Under the pieces are notes generated by a model. It searched no databases, was not told the origin of the DNA, and worked only from the letters and a program-made list of their open reading frames with translations. DNA of 64,000 bases, taken from the NCBI GenBank assembly GCA_937915545.1, contig CALGIJ010000011.1, positions 186,001 through 250,000 of the forward strand, given 5' to 3'. The DNA is from an uncultured Desulfobacterales bacterium. GTDB taxonomy: Bacteria; Desulfobacterota; Desulfobulbia; Desulfobulbales; Desulfocapsaceae. The translations under genes were made by a program, and so were the position numbers. The stretch's first letter is position 1. Each line of letters opens with the position of its first letter. This document shows positions 34,761 through 43,126 of this stretch, in pieces.

Positions 34761-35264
34761 ATGAAAGAAAAAACGGACCTCAGTGCCAGCCTTGAAGACT
34801 ACATTGAGGCGATCTATCATATAATCGGCGTGAAACTGGTGGCGCGCAGCAAGGAAATCGCCGCCCGCCTCAATGTCAGCCGCGCCTCGGTAACCGAAGC
34901 ACTGCGAGCCCTGTCGAGAAAGGGGCTGATCAACTACGCCCCCTACGAGGCCATCACCCTCACCGATGAGGGGCGGGCGATCGCCGAAGACGTCATTTTC
35001 CGCCACGAGGCGCTCAAGGCCTTCTTCATCAAGGTGCTTTCCATCGACGACCAGCTGGCCGAGGAAGGAGCCTGCCGTATCGAGCACACCGCACCCCCGG
35101 AGATCATCGCACGCATGATCAGCTTCACCGAGTTCATGCAGGTCTGCCCCCGCGGTGGCGAGGAAATGCTCAAGGGATTTGCCGAATTCTGTACCCAGGG
35201 GCAGCGTAAAAGCCACTGTAATGCCTGTCTGTCCGGCCTCGACACGGAGAATATTGCCAAATAA
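34761..35264 (+). CDS. DtxR/MntR-family metal-dependent regulator with cysteine-rich tail
   Basis: The 167-residue protein has a winged helix typical of DtxR-type repressors (ASLEDYIEAIYHI, IAARLNVSRASVTEALRALSRKGLINYAPY, ITLTDEGR) and a dimerisation domain with RHEALKAFFIKVL and the acidic and histidine metal-site residues. The last 40 residues add cysteines in QVCPRGGEE and FCTQGQRKSHCNACLSG, absent from classical DtxR/MntR. These could bind a metal or respond to redox state. It stands alone; its closest neighbour is the convergent selenoprotein gene. Confidence 0.87.
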   Translation: MKEKTDLSASLEDYIEAIYHIIGVKLVARSKEIAARLNVSRASVTEALRALSRKGLINYAPYEAITLTDEGRAIAEDVIFRHEALKAFFIKVLSIDDQLAEEGACRIEHTAPPEIIARMISFTEFMQVCPRGGEEMLKGFAEFCTQGQRKSHCNACLSGLDTENIAK

Positions 35265-35286
35265 TCCGAGACGTCGGATCACCACC

Positions 35287-35306
35287 CTCGGGGAACCTTC
35301 CCCGAG
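35287..35306. repeat. Perfect inverted repeat between convergent genes
   Basis: CTCGGGGAA (35287-35295) and its complement (35298-35306) form a tight hairpin 22 bases after the DtxR-family stop codon and between two convergent genes. No T-run follows on either strand, so it is only a possible terminator. Confidence 0.4.
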
Positions 35307-35372
35307 CCGCACAGTTGGCGAAAAGGCAAGCGGGTGGAGATTTCAGTTCTGCAACCAACCCGTTCCTCCAAG

Positions 35373-35597
35373 TCAGGCACCCTTGCGCAGCAAGTTAGCA
35401 ACTTCCCCCTCTTCCGGAAAACGCCCGAGCTTCTTTTTGGAGAAGACGGTCCTGCCGTCCACCACCACCTCGAACACTCCTCCCGACGACGCAAGCAGTT
35501 CAACCTCGGCAGCAAAGCTCTGCCGCAGTTCGTCCCCCAGACTGGAGGCACGGGGCAGATAGTTTCACTTGGTGCAATATTCTATAGATATCTTCAT
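35373..35597 (-). CDS. SelW/Rdx-family selenoprotein with in-frame UGA (Sec)
   Basis: Reading the minus strand from the ATG at 35597, with AAGGA 6 bases upstream, gives MKISIEYCTK, then UGA, then NYLPRASSLGDEL and so on for 74 residues to a TGA at 35373. The sequence fits the SelT/SelW/SelH (Rdx) family: a beta strand followed by CxxU redox motif (C8, Sec11), NYLPRASSL, a GGVFEVVVDG strand, and the end FSKKKLGRFPEEGEVANLLRKG. In Sec-less relatives the UGA position is cysteine. A hairpin that fits a bacterial SECIS lies 16 bases after the UGA. Family members are thioredoxin-like redox proteins of uncertain substrate. A simple stop-to-stop search would miss this gene. Confidence 0.88.
35534..35548 (-). 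promoter_or_regulatory. SECIS-like hairpin after the selenoprotein UGA
   Basis: On the minus strand CCTCC (35548-35544), loop AGTCT and GGGGG (35538-35534) form a small stem-loop starting 16 bases after the UGA at 35567-35565. A G near the start of a short apical loop about 21 bases from the UGA agrees with the bacterial SECIS consensus recognised by SelB. Confidence 0.65.
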
Positions 35598-35708
35598 CGG
35601 CAATCCTTATTGAGATAGGAGAATCAGGTTGCCGGCCCGAAGGCCGGCCGGCGACGCCCTTTACTGTAGCCATGTATTCTAGCATATCAATATTACGACA
35701 GGCAAATC

Positions 35709-36896
35709 ATGTCAGCCAGCGCCAGCGACCCTCTTTTTAACCAGCTGCGGGCCTTGAACGACCGGGAGCACCTGCTGCACAGTCCGGCCGCCACCCCTTC
35801 GGCGGCCGGAATACGCCGCCGCAGCGAAGAAAAGTCCGCCTACCGGCAGAACTTCGCTCTCGATGCCGACCGCATCCTCCACTCGCGCGCCTACAGCCGC
35901 TATATCGACAAGACCCAGGTCTTCTCACTGGTCAGCAATGATCATATCACCCATCGCGTCCTCCACGTGCAGCTGGTATCGCGAATCGCCCGTACCATCG
36001 GCCGCTTTCTGCATCTCAACGAGGATCTCATCGAGGCCATCAGTCTCGGCCACGATATCGGCCACCCGCCCTTCGGCCACGATGGGGAAAGGATACTCGC
36101 CGAACTGTGCAGGGAGCACGATCTGCCACCCTTCCAGCATAACGTGCAGTCGGTGCGCTTTCTCGATACCCTGGAGCGCGATGGCCGAGGCTGGAACCTG
36201 ACCCTGCAGGTGCTCGACGGCATCCTCTGCCACGACGGCGAAAGCAGCCTGACCGATCTCCGCCCCGCCCCCATCGCCACCTGGGAGGAGTTCGACCAGC
36301 GTCTCGCCGCCAAGAAGCTCGACCCGAAAAGCCTGCCCATACCTTCCACCCTGGAAGGATGCGTTGTCCGCCTCGCCGACACCGTCGCTTATATCGGCAG
36401 GGATATCGAAGATGCCATCCGCCTGGGCCTGATCTCACGCCGCGACCTGCCTGAGACCTGCCGCAAGCAGCTGGGGGACAGCAACGGGACCATCGTCTAC
36501 ACCCTGGTCACCGACCTTATCGCCAATAGCGAGTCGGCAGGCAGTAGCGTGGCGCGGGTCGGTTTCAGCGCCGCCATCGCCACCAGCCTGCTGGAGCTGA
36601 AGGCCTTCAACTACGACAAGATCTACCTCGCCCCGGAGACCAAGCATAACCTGCCGCTCATTCGCAGCTGCTATCGCCGCCTCTTCGACCATTATCTGGC
36701 GGCGCTACGCGCCAATGGCGGCCGTGCCGCAGACGGTAGCGAAGGCCTCGGCGAGGCGATAGACGAGGAGCACCGCAACCCGGCGGCGCGAGTGCGCGAC
36801 TATCTGGCCGGCATGACCGACGACTTCTTCCTCAGGCAGGCGGAAGGCATCGGCTGCACGGTTCCGGAAAAGCAGGTGCTGCCAAGGCGGCCCTAG
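35709..36896 (+). CDS. dgt: Deoxyguanosinetriphosphate triphosphohydrolase-like protein
   Basis: The 395-residue protein is an HD-domain dNTPase. It shows RRRSEEKSAYRQNFALDADRILHSRAYSRYIDKTQVF in pieces near residues 35-70, the metal site histidine in THRVLHVQLVSRIAR, the HD pair in SLGHDIGHPPFGHDGE, and a later aspartate in RLADTVAYIGRDIEDA. These enzymes hydrolyse dNTPs, classically dGTP, to the nucleoside and triphosphate. It is a single gene starting about 110 bases upstream-divergent from the selenoprotein gene. Confidence 0.92.
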   Translation: MSASASDPLFNQLRALNDREHLLHSPAATPSAAGIRRRSEEKSAYRQNFALDADRILHSRAYSRYIDKTQVFSLVSNDHITHRVLHVQLVSRIARTIGRFLHLNEDLIEAISLGHDIGHPPFGHDGERILAELCREHDLPPFQHNVQSVRFLDTLERDGRGWNLTLQVLDGILCHDGESSLTDLRPAPIATWEEFDQRLAAKKLDPKSLPIPSTLEGCVVRLADTVAYIGRDIEDAIRLGLISRRDLPETCRKQLGDSNGTIVYTLVTDLIANSESAGSSVARVGFSAAIATSLLELKAFNYDKIYLAPETKHNLPLIRSCYRRLFDHYLAALRANGGRAADGSEGLGEAIDEEHRNPAARVRDYLAGMTDDFFLRQAEGIGCTVPEKQVLPRRP

Positions 36897-37155
36897 CGGC
36901 AGCCCCGCGCCCTGCCACGGCCCGACATTCCCATTGACCCCCACCCCCGATCATGGTATCCATTGCCCACGACTGGCCGCGCCAGTGGCCATTATCAATC
37001 TGGGCAGTTCCTGGCATATCGTCGTTTAGTTGTGGGCGCCCGCAGTTGTTGCCACAAACCCTCTTTCCGAGCTAGGCAGTGAACCTGCAATGCAAAGTTG
37101 TCGAGAGAATTCTCGCAGCGGAAAAGAGGCAGCCCACAGAAAATTCTGCACACAA

Positions 37156-37232
37156 GCACCCGTAGCTCAGCTGGATAGAGCACCGGACTTCGAATCCGGG
37201 TGTCGGGGGTTCGAATCCCTCCGGGTGTACCA
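37156..37232 (+). tRNA. tRNA-Arg (anticodon TCG)
   Basis: A complete cloverleaf can be drawn: acceptor stem GCACCCG with CGGGTGT, D arm GCTC-GAGC, anticodon stem CCGGA-TCCGG around loop CTTCGAA (anticodon TCG, reading CGA), T arm with GGTTCGAATCC, and an encoded CCA at 37230-37232. A terminator follows 10 bases later. Confidence 0.97.
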
Positions 37233-37242
37233 GTAGCACAAG

Positions 37243-37281
37243 GGGATAGCCAGACTACTCAACTGGTTATCCCTTTTTTTT
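37243..37281 (+). terminator. Rho-independent terminator after tRNA-Arg
   Basis: The stem GGGATAGCCAG (37243-37253) with CTGGTTATCCC (37263-37273; one G-T pair) is followed by eight T residues. It ends the tRNA transcript. Confidence 0.92.
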
Positions 37282-37747
37282 GTCGGTGCCGAACCTTGGC
37301 ATCTCACTCTTCAGTTAATTCTTAATTTTCCTTGAAATGAACCCACAATAGAGCAGCAAAATGACTGACTTTTTAATGATGTGTCAATAATAGTTTTCGG
37401 GCAAAATTGCGGTTTGAACACACTCCCTGATGACTGACTTAAGCATCATGAGGCCTCCGACATGTTATGCCGGATACTCCCTGAACACGGACAACTCATC
37501 GATTACGGTCATGACCAGGAGCCCCCACGCCACGCTGCTTCTCAGCAAAAAGCTCACCTTGATACCCTCAGGCACACGGAGGGCCGATCAAAGGCAGCAG
37601 TGGACGCGCAGCAAAGCACATCTTGACACCGACAAATCCGCTGCAAATTTCCATGAGGGATGAAACAGCAGGTAGATGGAGCATGATGATCTGAAAACAT
37701 CGACATGCGATTTGCTCCTATCGTCCATCACAGAAGTATTCTACGCA
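37282..37747. other. Non-coding, lower-GC stretch after the tRNA
   Basis: These 466 bases are clearly richer in A and T than the surroundings. Short open frames occur (for example 37430-37663, plus), but none has a ribosome binding site, recognisable motif or convincing codon use. I see no integrase, direct repeat of the tRNA end or insertion sequence. Confidence 0.5.
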
Positions 37748-38461
37748 TCAAGGGGCGGATTCAATGCGGATATAGTCAACCACTGCTTTCGCTGACTCTT
37801 GTGTGTTGTCGGAGTCACACATAATTGCCAGGCTGGCGAGAGCTGGAGGGTCTTGTCCAAATGCCATCTTGTAATCATCAAGTATATTCACTGAATATTC
37901 TTGCCACGTGTTCACCTGAGCCGACCCTGAACTGACGGGAATCATGCGAGCCTCAGAGGCATAGGCATTGACAATGAAAGGCTTAGTCGTTTCTCTGTTA
38001 TCCCATATATAGCTAATTGAGCTATCTGGGGGAAACTGCCCATGTACCAATTTTGCAAATTCATATTTGATCCGTTTTGAAGCGGATGCTTTTTCCGGGT
38101 CGTAGCTGAACAACACATAAAGGCGGGCAGGATAATCGTCCCCGTCCTTTGTCGCACTGTCACCTTGGCGATAGACATTGGATACTTTCCACCGCCACTT
38201 AAGAAATGAATATTCATACACGTTAAATGTTTTTTGCCACAACAGGCCAGATGCCGAGTTATCACTCTCCATAAGCAAGCAAGTTTTATCGCCGCAGGGT
38301 TGGATGGTATAGGATGAATGGCGTTTAATATTGGGAAAGGTCATTGGCTGCCAGTCGTCTAGCGTTACAAATCTTTCATCGAGAAAAGTCGTGTTCGCGG
38401 CGAGACCAGAGTGCCCTGGGAAAATCATGGCCAACAATAGCGCGAGACAGTCTTGTTTCAT
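37748..38461 (-). CDS. Exported DUF3047-like protein
   Basis: The 237-residue protein starts with a likely signal peptide (MKQDCLALLLAMIFPGHSGLAAN). The mature part resembles DUF3047 proteins: a W-rich beta domain with DDWQPMTFP, SSASGLLWQKT-like core, FLKWRWKVSN, DGDDYPARLYVLF, a YIWDN motif and a terminal AVVDYIRIE. The function of this family is unknown; it is probably periplasmic. Codon use is more AT-rich than neighbours, suggesting transfer. The start is uncertain: ATG at 38461 gives the best signal peptide, while ATG 38488 or GTG 38497 would add 9-12 acidic residues. Confidence 0.75.
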   Translation of the reverse strand: MKQDCLALLLAMIFPGHSGLAANTTFLDERFVTLDDWQPMTFPNIKRHSSYTIQPCGDKTCLLMESDNSASGLLWQKTFNVYEYSFLKWRWKVSNVYRQGDSATKDGDDYPARLYVLFSYDPEKASASKRIKYEFAKLVHGQFPPDSSISYIWDNRETTKPFIVNAYASEARMIPVSSGSAQVNTWQEYSVNILDDYKMAFGQDPPALASLAIMCDSDNTQESAKAVVDYIRIESAP

Positions 38462-38497
38462 CCTCTCGGGCAATTGATCATCGTTCATAGACGCCAC

Positions 38498-38944
38498 CCA
38501 TTGAATCGAAGATATTGAGCAAAATTATTTAGATCCGAGTTCGTTCTATTCCATGGTTGAGACTTGGATAAAAAGGATTGCCACTTTCCACCGAATCTCC
38601 GAATTCTTTGTCCATGCCAATAAACATATCCAGGCTGACAATTCCGAGCAGCAATGTCTCCTAAGGCTTGATCGCGCCCTTGACGTGTCCAGCCAATGGC
38701 CAATCCAAGAGAAGGAAGACCTGTTCGCCCTACATGACTGAATCTGGGAATTTTGCGCCCCGTGAGCAGCTTGTCTGGGGACGTGTTTTGGACAACGCTG
38801 AGCGCAGCATTCATCGAGAGGGAAGACGACTTTTGGCACCCTACGAATCACCTCCGACGCCTTCATCCGCTTCAAAGAATTGCCAATCGCCTGCAGACAT
38901 AGAAGAACAGCGAGTAAGTTCTCCCGCCAACCTTTCACCTCATA
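38498..38944. other. No confident gene; overlapping broken frames
   Basis: Two minus-strand frames cover the stretch. One (38546-38938) begins with a GTG and a signal-peptide-like start, MKGWRENLLAVLLCLQAIG. The other (38485-38814) has a more protein-like end containing GKWQSFLSKSQPWNRTNSDL. They are shifted by one base relative to each other. A frameshifted small gene is possible, but I recognise no family. Confidence 0.35.
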
Positions 38945-39712
38945 TCACATCGAGGGGCCAGCGCTGACACACAGCCTCACATGGCTATAGTGAGATAAGA
39001 GCCCTCCCAGGTCTTCTCGCCGCACCGCTTGCCCTGCCAAGAATACCCCCCTTATTCTGCTCCACAGTTCCTCTCGCTTCTCCAGGAAGGAGACCACGAC
39101 TGAGGAAAGCATCACCGCCCCCAGACCGAGAATGAGTTCTCCTTTGTCACGGGCAATGGCGTTGAACAGCTTGAGCGTGACGGTGAGCGGCCCCTGCCCC
39201 ACCTTCCTGCCGGGACCCTCTGTTATTGTGGCAGTACGCAGGGAAGCATGGCGACCACCTTTGCGGAAGATCGCCCCGGCCAAGCCCGGCATGGCGGCGG
39301 AGAGCGCCACCAGCGGATGCTCTCCACAAAGTGGTATGTGGAGATCGTCCACCGCGGTGCCATTGAGAAAGATGGTCTGCACCGCCTCGGCAAGATACTC
39401 CTCGGAAAATCCCGGGCAGCTGACAAGGAACTTGCCAAGCGGAGTATTGGCCTGAGTGACGACGTCCATCCCGTACTGCAGAATCGACGTGAACAACGAG
39501 AGGCTCTCAGCCCTCACCACAAGTTTCAGTTCCGGGCAGATATCGGCGGATGATCGCAGCCCCTCAACATCGTTCAGCTTTTCCATGAATATCTCGCAGA
39601 CAGAGAAAGGTTCCTCGATGATGAACGTGGCCGACCCGGAAAACGACACCAGGAGGGAGGCCCGCTCCGCTCTCTGGTGGCCCGCAGCAGTCTCGTTCCA
39701 TGCAATTATCAA
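38945..39712 (-). CDS. Hypothetical protein divergent from the AOR gene
   Basis: The 255-residue frame has GC-rich third codon positions like neighbouring genes and is divergent from the aldehyde ferredoxin oxidoreductase gene. The N-terminal half has no known domain. The middle contains DDLHIPLCGEHPLVALSAAMPGLAGAIFRKGGRHASLR and the C-terminal part a hydrophobic stretch (GELILGLGAVMLSSVVVSFL) that may be a buried helix or membrane segment. I do not recognise a family. A role linked to AOR or its cofactor is suggested only by position. The start is uncertain: TTG at 39712, or an internal ATG about 42 codons later. Confidence 0.6.
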   Translation of the reverse strand: MIIAWNETAAGHQRAERASLLVSFSGSATFIIEEPFSVCEIFMEKLNDVEGLRSSADICPELKLVVRAESLSLFTSILQYGMDVVTQANTPLGKFLVSCPGFSEEYLAEAVQTIFLNGTAVDDLHIPLCGEHPLVALSAAMPGLAGAIFRKGGRHASLRTATITEGPGRKVGQGPLTVTLKLFNAIARDKGELILGLGAVMLSSVVVSFLEKREELWSRIRGVFLAGQAVRREDLGGLLSHYSHVRLCVSAGPSM

Positions 39713-39909
39713 ACCACATACAAATTTTAAGCCACTTTAATCTCAATACTTACCAATTCCGACAATTATTGACAAATGAGAATAACTACGATACCATTCA
39801 AACACTTGCTTGATTCCATATGCTCCGCACCGAATTTCCCGTCCACCGCTCTGCAATCACAGTTCTTTTTTCAATCTTTCAGCAGTTTGAACCCCAGGGA
39901 GGTAATTAT

Positions 39910-41640
39910 ATGGCTGATAAAATCTTCCGTGTAAACATGTCGGACCTAAGTACCAAAGTCGAACCCGTCCCCGCCGCGTGGCTGGGACTCGGTGGCCGCG
40001 GTCTGACCTCGACCGTCGTCGCCACCGAGGTCATCCCCACCTGTCAGCCCCTAGGTCGACACAACAAACTCGTCATCGCCCCCGGATTGCTCTCCGGCAC
40101 CCCAGCCGCCAACTCAGGCCGCCTCTCCTGCGGGGCCAAGAGCCCGCTGACCGGAACCATCAAAGAAGCCAATGCCGGTGGCACCTCCGCCCAGATGCTG
40201 GCCAAGCTTGGCGTCAAAGCCCTGATTGTCGAGGGCAAGCCGCAGGATGAGTCCAAGTGGTATTCCCTGCACGTGACACGTGACGGGGTAACGATCAGCG
40301 AGGAGACCGAGGTAATCGGCCTGGGCAATTTCGCCACCGTCAAGGTCCTCAACCAGCGACTCGGCGAGAAGGTCGGCGTCATCACCATCGGCCCCGCCGG
40401 GGAGATGCGCATGAGCGCCGCCAATATCTCCATCAAAGACCCCGACAGCCACCTGCGCTCCAGCGGCCGTGGCGGGCTTGGCGCGGTGATGGGCTCGAAA
40501 AAGGTCAAGTTCATCTCCATCGAGCATACCAGCGAACAGGTTCAACTCGCCGACCCTGAGGCCTTCAAGACCGCCAACCGCCTCTTTGCCAAGGCCCTGG
40601 TCGACAACCCCATCAGCAAGGCCCTGGCCCAGTACGGCACCAACGTCCTGGTCAACATCATCAACGAATCGGGCGGCCTGCCGACGCAGAACTTCACCAA
40701 GGGGCAGTTTGCAGGACACGAAGCCATCTCGGGCGAGACCATGCACGACACCATCGTCGCCCGCGGCGGCAAGCCGAAACATAACTGCCACCAGGGTTGC
40801 GTCATCCAGTGTTCGCAGGTATACAACGACCTCAAGGGCAACTATAAAACGTCCGGCTTCGAGTACGAGACCATCTGGGCCCTGGGCGCCGACTGCTGCA
40901 TCGACAACCTCGACCACCTGGCCGAGGCCGACAGCCTCATGGACGATATCGGTCTCGACTCCATCGAAACCCCGGTTGCCTTCGGGGTGGCCATGGAAGC
41001 GGGCGTGCTTAAGTTCGGCGACGGCGCCGAACTCTGCCGCATCCTCAGAGACGAGGTGGCCAAGGGCACCCCCCTCGGGCGGATCATCGGTAACGGTGCG
41101 GCCTCGGTGGGCAGGGTTTTCGGTGTTACCCGGGTCCCGGTGGTCAAGGGCCAGGCCATTCCCGCCTACGACCCCCGTGCGATCAAGGGCATCGGCATCA
41201 CCTACGCCACCTCCACCCAGGGCGCCGACCATACCATGGGCTATACCATCGCCACCAACATCCTCGGGGTGGGCGGCAAGCTCGACCCGCTGAGCAAGGA
41301 AGGCCAGGTGGAGCTCTCCCGCAACCTGCAGATCGCTACAGCTGCCATCGATTCGACCGGCATGTGCCTGTTCATCGCCTTCGCCGCCCTCGACGACGCA
41401 ACCTGCCTGCCGGCCCTGATCGACATGATCAACGCCCGCTTCGGGATCAGCCTGACCGCCGACGACGTGACCAACCTCGGCAAGACCATCCTGAAAACCG
41501 AGCACGGCTTCAACCTGGCCGCAGGCTTCAGCAACAAGGATGACCGACTGCCGGAGTTCTTCGCCGAGGAGCCCATTGCCCCTCACAACGTGGTCTGGGA
41601 TATCAGCGACGCTGCCATCGACTCGTTCTGGGATTTTTAA
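39910..41640 (+). CDS. Aldehyde ferredoxin oxidoreductase family (tungsten/molybdenum)
   Basis: The 576-residue protein has the AOR N-terminal domain (YxVNMSDLSTKVEP-like start, LGGRGLTSTV, SGRLSCGAKSPLTGTIKEANAGG) that binds the bis-pterin cofactor, and the domain 2-3 region with cysteines in CHQGCVIQC as cluster ligands; a later cysteine is in TGMCLFIAF. AOR enzymes oxidise aldehydes to acids, or reduce acids, with ferredoxin, using a tungsten or molybdenum bispterin and one [4Fe-4S] cluster. The ATG at 39910 follows GGGAGG. A MoaD-like gene lies 21 bases downstream. The substrate cannot be told from sequence. Confidence 0.93.
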   Translation: MADKIFRVNMSDLSTKVEPVPAAWLGLGGRGLTSTVVATEVIPTCQPLGRHNKLVIAPGLLSGTPAANSGRLSCGAKSPLTGTIKEANAGGTSAQMLAKLGVKALIVEGKPQDESKWYSLHVTRDGVTISEETEVIGLGNFATVKVLNQRLGEKVGVITIGPAGEMRMSAANISIKDPDSHLRSSGRGGLGAVMGSKKVKFISIEHTSEQVQLADPEAFKTANRLFAKALVDNPISKALAQYGTNVLVNIINESGGLPTQNFTKGQFAGHEAISGETMHDTIVARGGKPKHNCHQGCVIQCSQVYNDLKGNYKTSGFEYETIWALGADCCIDNLDHLAEADSLMDDIGLDSIETPVAFGVAMEAGVLKFGDGAELCRILRDEVAKGTPLGRIIGNGAASVGRVFGVTRVPVVKGQAIPAYDPRAIKGIGITYATSTQGADHTMGYTIATNILGVGGKLDPLSKEGQVELSRNLQIATAAIDSTGMCLFIAFAALDDATCLPALIDMINARFGISLTADDVTNLGKTILKTEHGFNLAAGFSNKDDRLPEFFAEEPIAPHNVVWDISDAAIDSFWDF

Positions 41641-41661
41641 TCAGGAGAATATCTCGCACCT

Positions 41662-41886
41662 ATGCGCCTTACGGTCAAACTCTTCGCGTACTTCCGCGAC
41701 AACCGCTTCAAACAGCGGGAGATGGATTTTCCAGAGGGGACACGCGTCGAGGATATCATTCTTTCTTTGGGGATAAACCTGGAGGAGGTCGGGGTGACGA
41801 TGATCAACTCACGGCATTGCGAGCTCTCCCAGGTCCCGAAAGACCATGACCAGTTGGCCATCTTCCCTGCCATCGGCGGCGGTTGA
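41662..41886 (+). CDS. MoaD/ThiS-family sulfur carrier protein
   Basis: The 74-residue protein has the ubiquitin-like fold pattern (MRLTVKLFAYFRD, FPEGTRVEDIILSLGI, DHDQLAIFPAIGGG) and ends in the GG that is adenylated and thiocarboxylated. It follows the AOR gene by 21 bases and is convergent with the HesA-like gene, its probable activating enzyme. It likely supplies sulfur for the pterin cofactor of AOR. Confidence 0.9.
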   Translation: MRLTVKLFAYFRDNRFKQREMDFPEGTRVEDIILSLGINLEEVGVTMINSRHCELSQVPKDHDQLAIFPAIGGG

Positions 41887-42015
41887 ACGCCGCCGATGGC
41901 CCCACCAGAAAGAATAAAGAAGATCGTCGGCCCATAGAGACGGGCCTTCTGCAGCACACCTTGCAGCTCTTCGCGGCGGCCGGAGTCGTGAAGGAAAAAG
42001 GCAACCGCCAGCTCA

Positions 42016-42711
42016 TCAGCGGTTAAGCAGGAACTCCATATGCTTCAGGTCGACATGCAGCCAGGAATCCACCAACTCCGTCGGCTGCCCGAGGAGCAGC
42101 TTTAGCGCCTCGGCGACCTGAAGACTGGCCACAATAGCCACTGTACACGCCAGAACCGGGGGAGCAGCGCCCTGCGCGCGCTCCATCTGTCGGCGATAGA
42201 GTCTGTCCAGCAAATCCCCTCCTGGAAGCACCACCCCCACCTGACCACACCACCCGTTCACCGCCCCATGCACCAGAGGCAGGTTCCGTTCCCCGCACAG
42301 CACGGCGAGGTCGCGGCGGGCAGGTATACTGTCAAGGCAGTCGACCACCACGTCGACGGCGAAGGCCTCTTCCGGCCGGCACGTGCGAAAATCCTCAGAA
42401 AACGAGACGACGTGGCTATGGCGATGAATGGCCGCCGCCCGCTCCATTGCCGCCTGCGCCTTGTTTTTGCCGAGGTTGGCCAGGGTGGCGTTGAGCTGGC
42501 GATTGCCGTTGGAGGGGGTGAAGACGTCGGGATCGAAACAGTGCACAGAGCCCACGCCGAGTCGGACCAGCATCTCGATGACGTGCCCGCCCAATCCGCC
42601 GCAGCCGATCACCGCCACCCGCCCCTCCTGCAGCAGCCGCTGCTGCGCCGGGGAGATCGCGCCGATATTGCGGGAGAAGATCTCGTTATCTGCAAATTTT
42701 GCGTCAGACAT
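42016..42711 (-). CDS. HesA/MoeB/ThiF-family adenylyltransferase
   Basis: The 231-residue E1-like enzyme has the ATP-binding loop VAVIGCGGLGGHVIEML, the DPDVFTPSNGNRQLNA region with the conserved N and R residues, DVVVDCLDS, and a C-terminal VDLKHMEF strand. The ThiF/MoeB zinc-binding CxxC pairs are absent, as in many HesA-type proteins. It probably adenylates the C-terminal glycine of the MoaD-like protein encoded convergently at 41662. The start at 42711 gives the usual length; an ATG at 42747 is also open. Confidence 0.88.
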   Translation of the reverse strand: MSDAKFADNEIFSRNIGAISPAQQRLLQEGRVAVIGCGGLGGHVIEMLVRLGVGSVHCFDPDVFTPSNGNRQLNATLANLGKNKAQAAMERAAAIHRHSHVVSFSEDFRTCRPEEAFAVDVVVDCLDSIPARRDLAVLCGERNLPLVHGAVNGWCGQVGVVLPGGDLLDRLYRRQMERAQGAAPPVLACTVAIVASLQVAEALKLLLGQPTELVDSWLHVDLKHMEFLLNR

Positions 42712-42819
42712 GGCTGTTCCGAGGCTTAAGTGGGACATCAAGAACATGATTACATCCCGCTCACGACCAAGTCAATCGGCCGATGTGATTCCCTGCCAAG
42801 AGCCTGCGAGATGGGTCGA

Positions 42820-42947
42820 TGTAGCAGAGACGAGAGAAAACGCTACAGGCCAGTAGCTTTTGGCAACACCACGCAACACACTGAAATAAGATCACTTTCA
42901 TCATGTCAGCCGGCAAATGACGAGTCACCATTGTAGCAACAAGCTAC
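42820..42947. promoter_or_regulatory. Candidate enhancer-binding sites (TGTAGC inverted repeats)
   Basis: TGTAGC-N16-GCTACA lies at 42820-42847 and TGTAGC-N5-GCTACT at 42931-42947, with a further GTAGC at 42853-42857. They lie about 105-235 bases upstream of the sigma-54 promoter at 43054, the usual distance for activator sites. The NtrC-type regulator encoded at 45088 is the natural candidate to bind them. Confidence 0.45.
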
Positions 42948-43053
42948 TTTCTGGCCAGTCGGTTTGCCCACCTCGTTTTGCCCCCGCAACCGCCAGAGAA
43001 CCAACCTGCTGATGTTACGAGATATTTATTAAAATTTCGCCCTTCTTTTCCTT

Positions 43054-43071
43054 TGGCACCGAGATTGCAAT
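43054..43071 (+). promoter_or_regulatory. Sigma-54 promoter of the cysteine-motif protein pair
   Basis: TTGGCAC (43054-43060), five bases, then TTGCA (43066-43070) match the -24/-12 consensus exactly with correct spacing. It lies 56 bases upstream of the gene at 43127, which has a good AAGGAGG site. An NtrC-type activator is encoded nearby. Confidence 0.88.
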
Positions 43072-43126
43072 AATAAGAGCAAAGACCACGCAGGCAGACT
43101 CACCCATCAACCAAAAGGAGGACGCC

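Noticed and set aside
37430..37663. 77-codon plus-strand frame after the tRNA.
   Set aside because: No ribosome binding site, no motif and poor codon use; alternative frames across the same stretch look equally likely.
39769..39800. TTGACA upstream of the AOR gene as a sigma-70 promoter.
   Set aside because: The -35 is good, but no convincing -10 lies at 16-18 bases; too weak to list as a feature.
41804..42016. Protein-like minus-strand frame just after the HesA stop (LTADELAVAFFLHDSGRREEL and on).
   Set aside because: It has no good start and runs into the antisense of the MoaD gene. HesA already ends at a normal place after VDLKHMEF.
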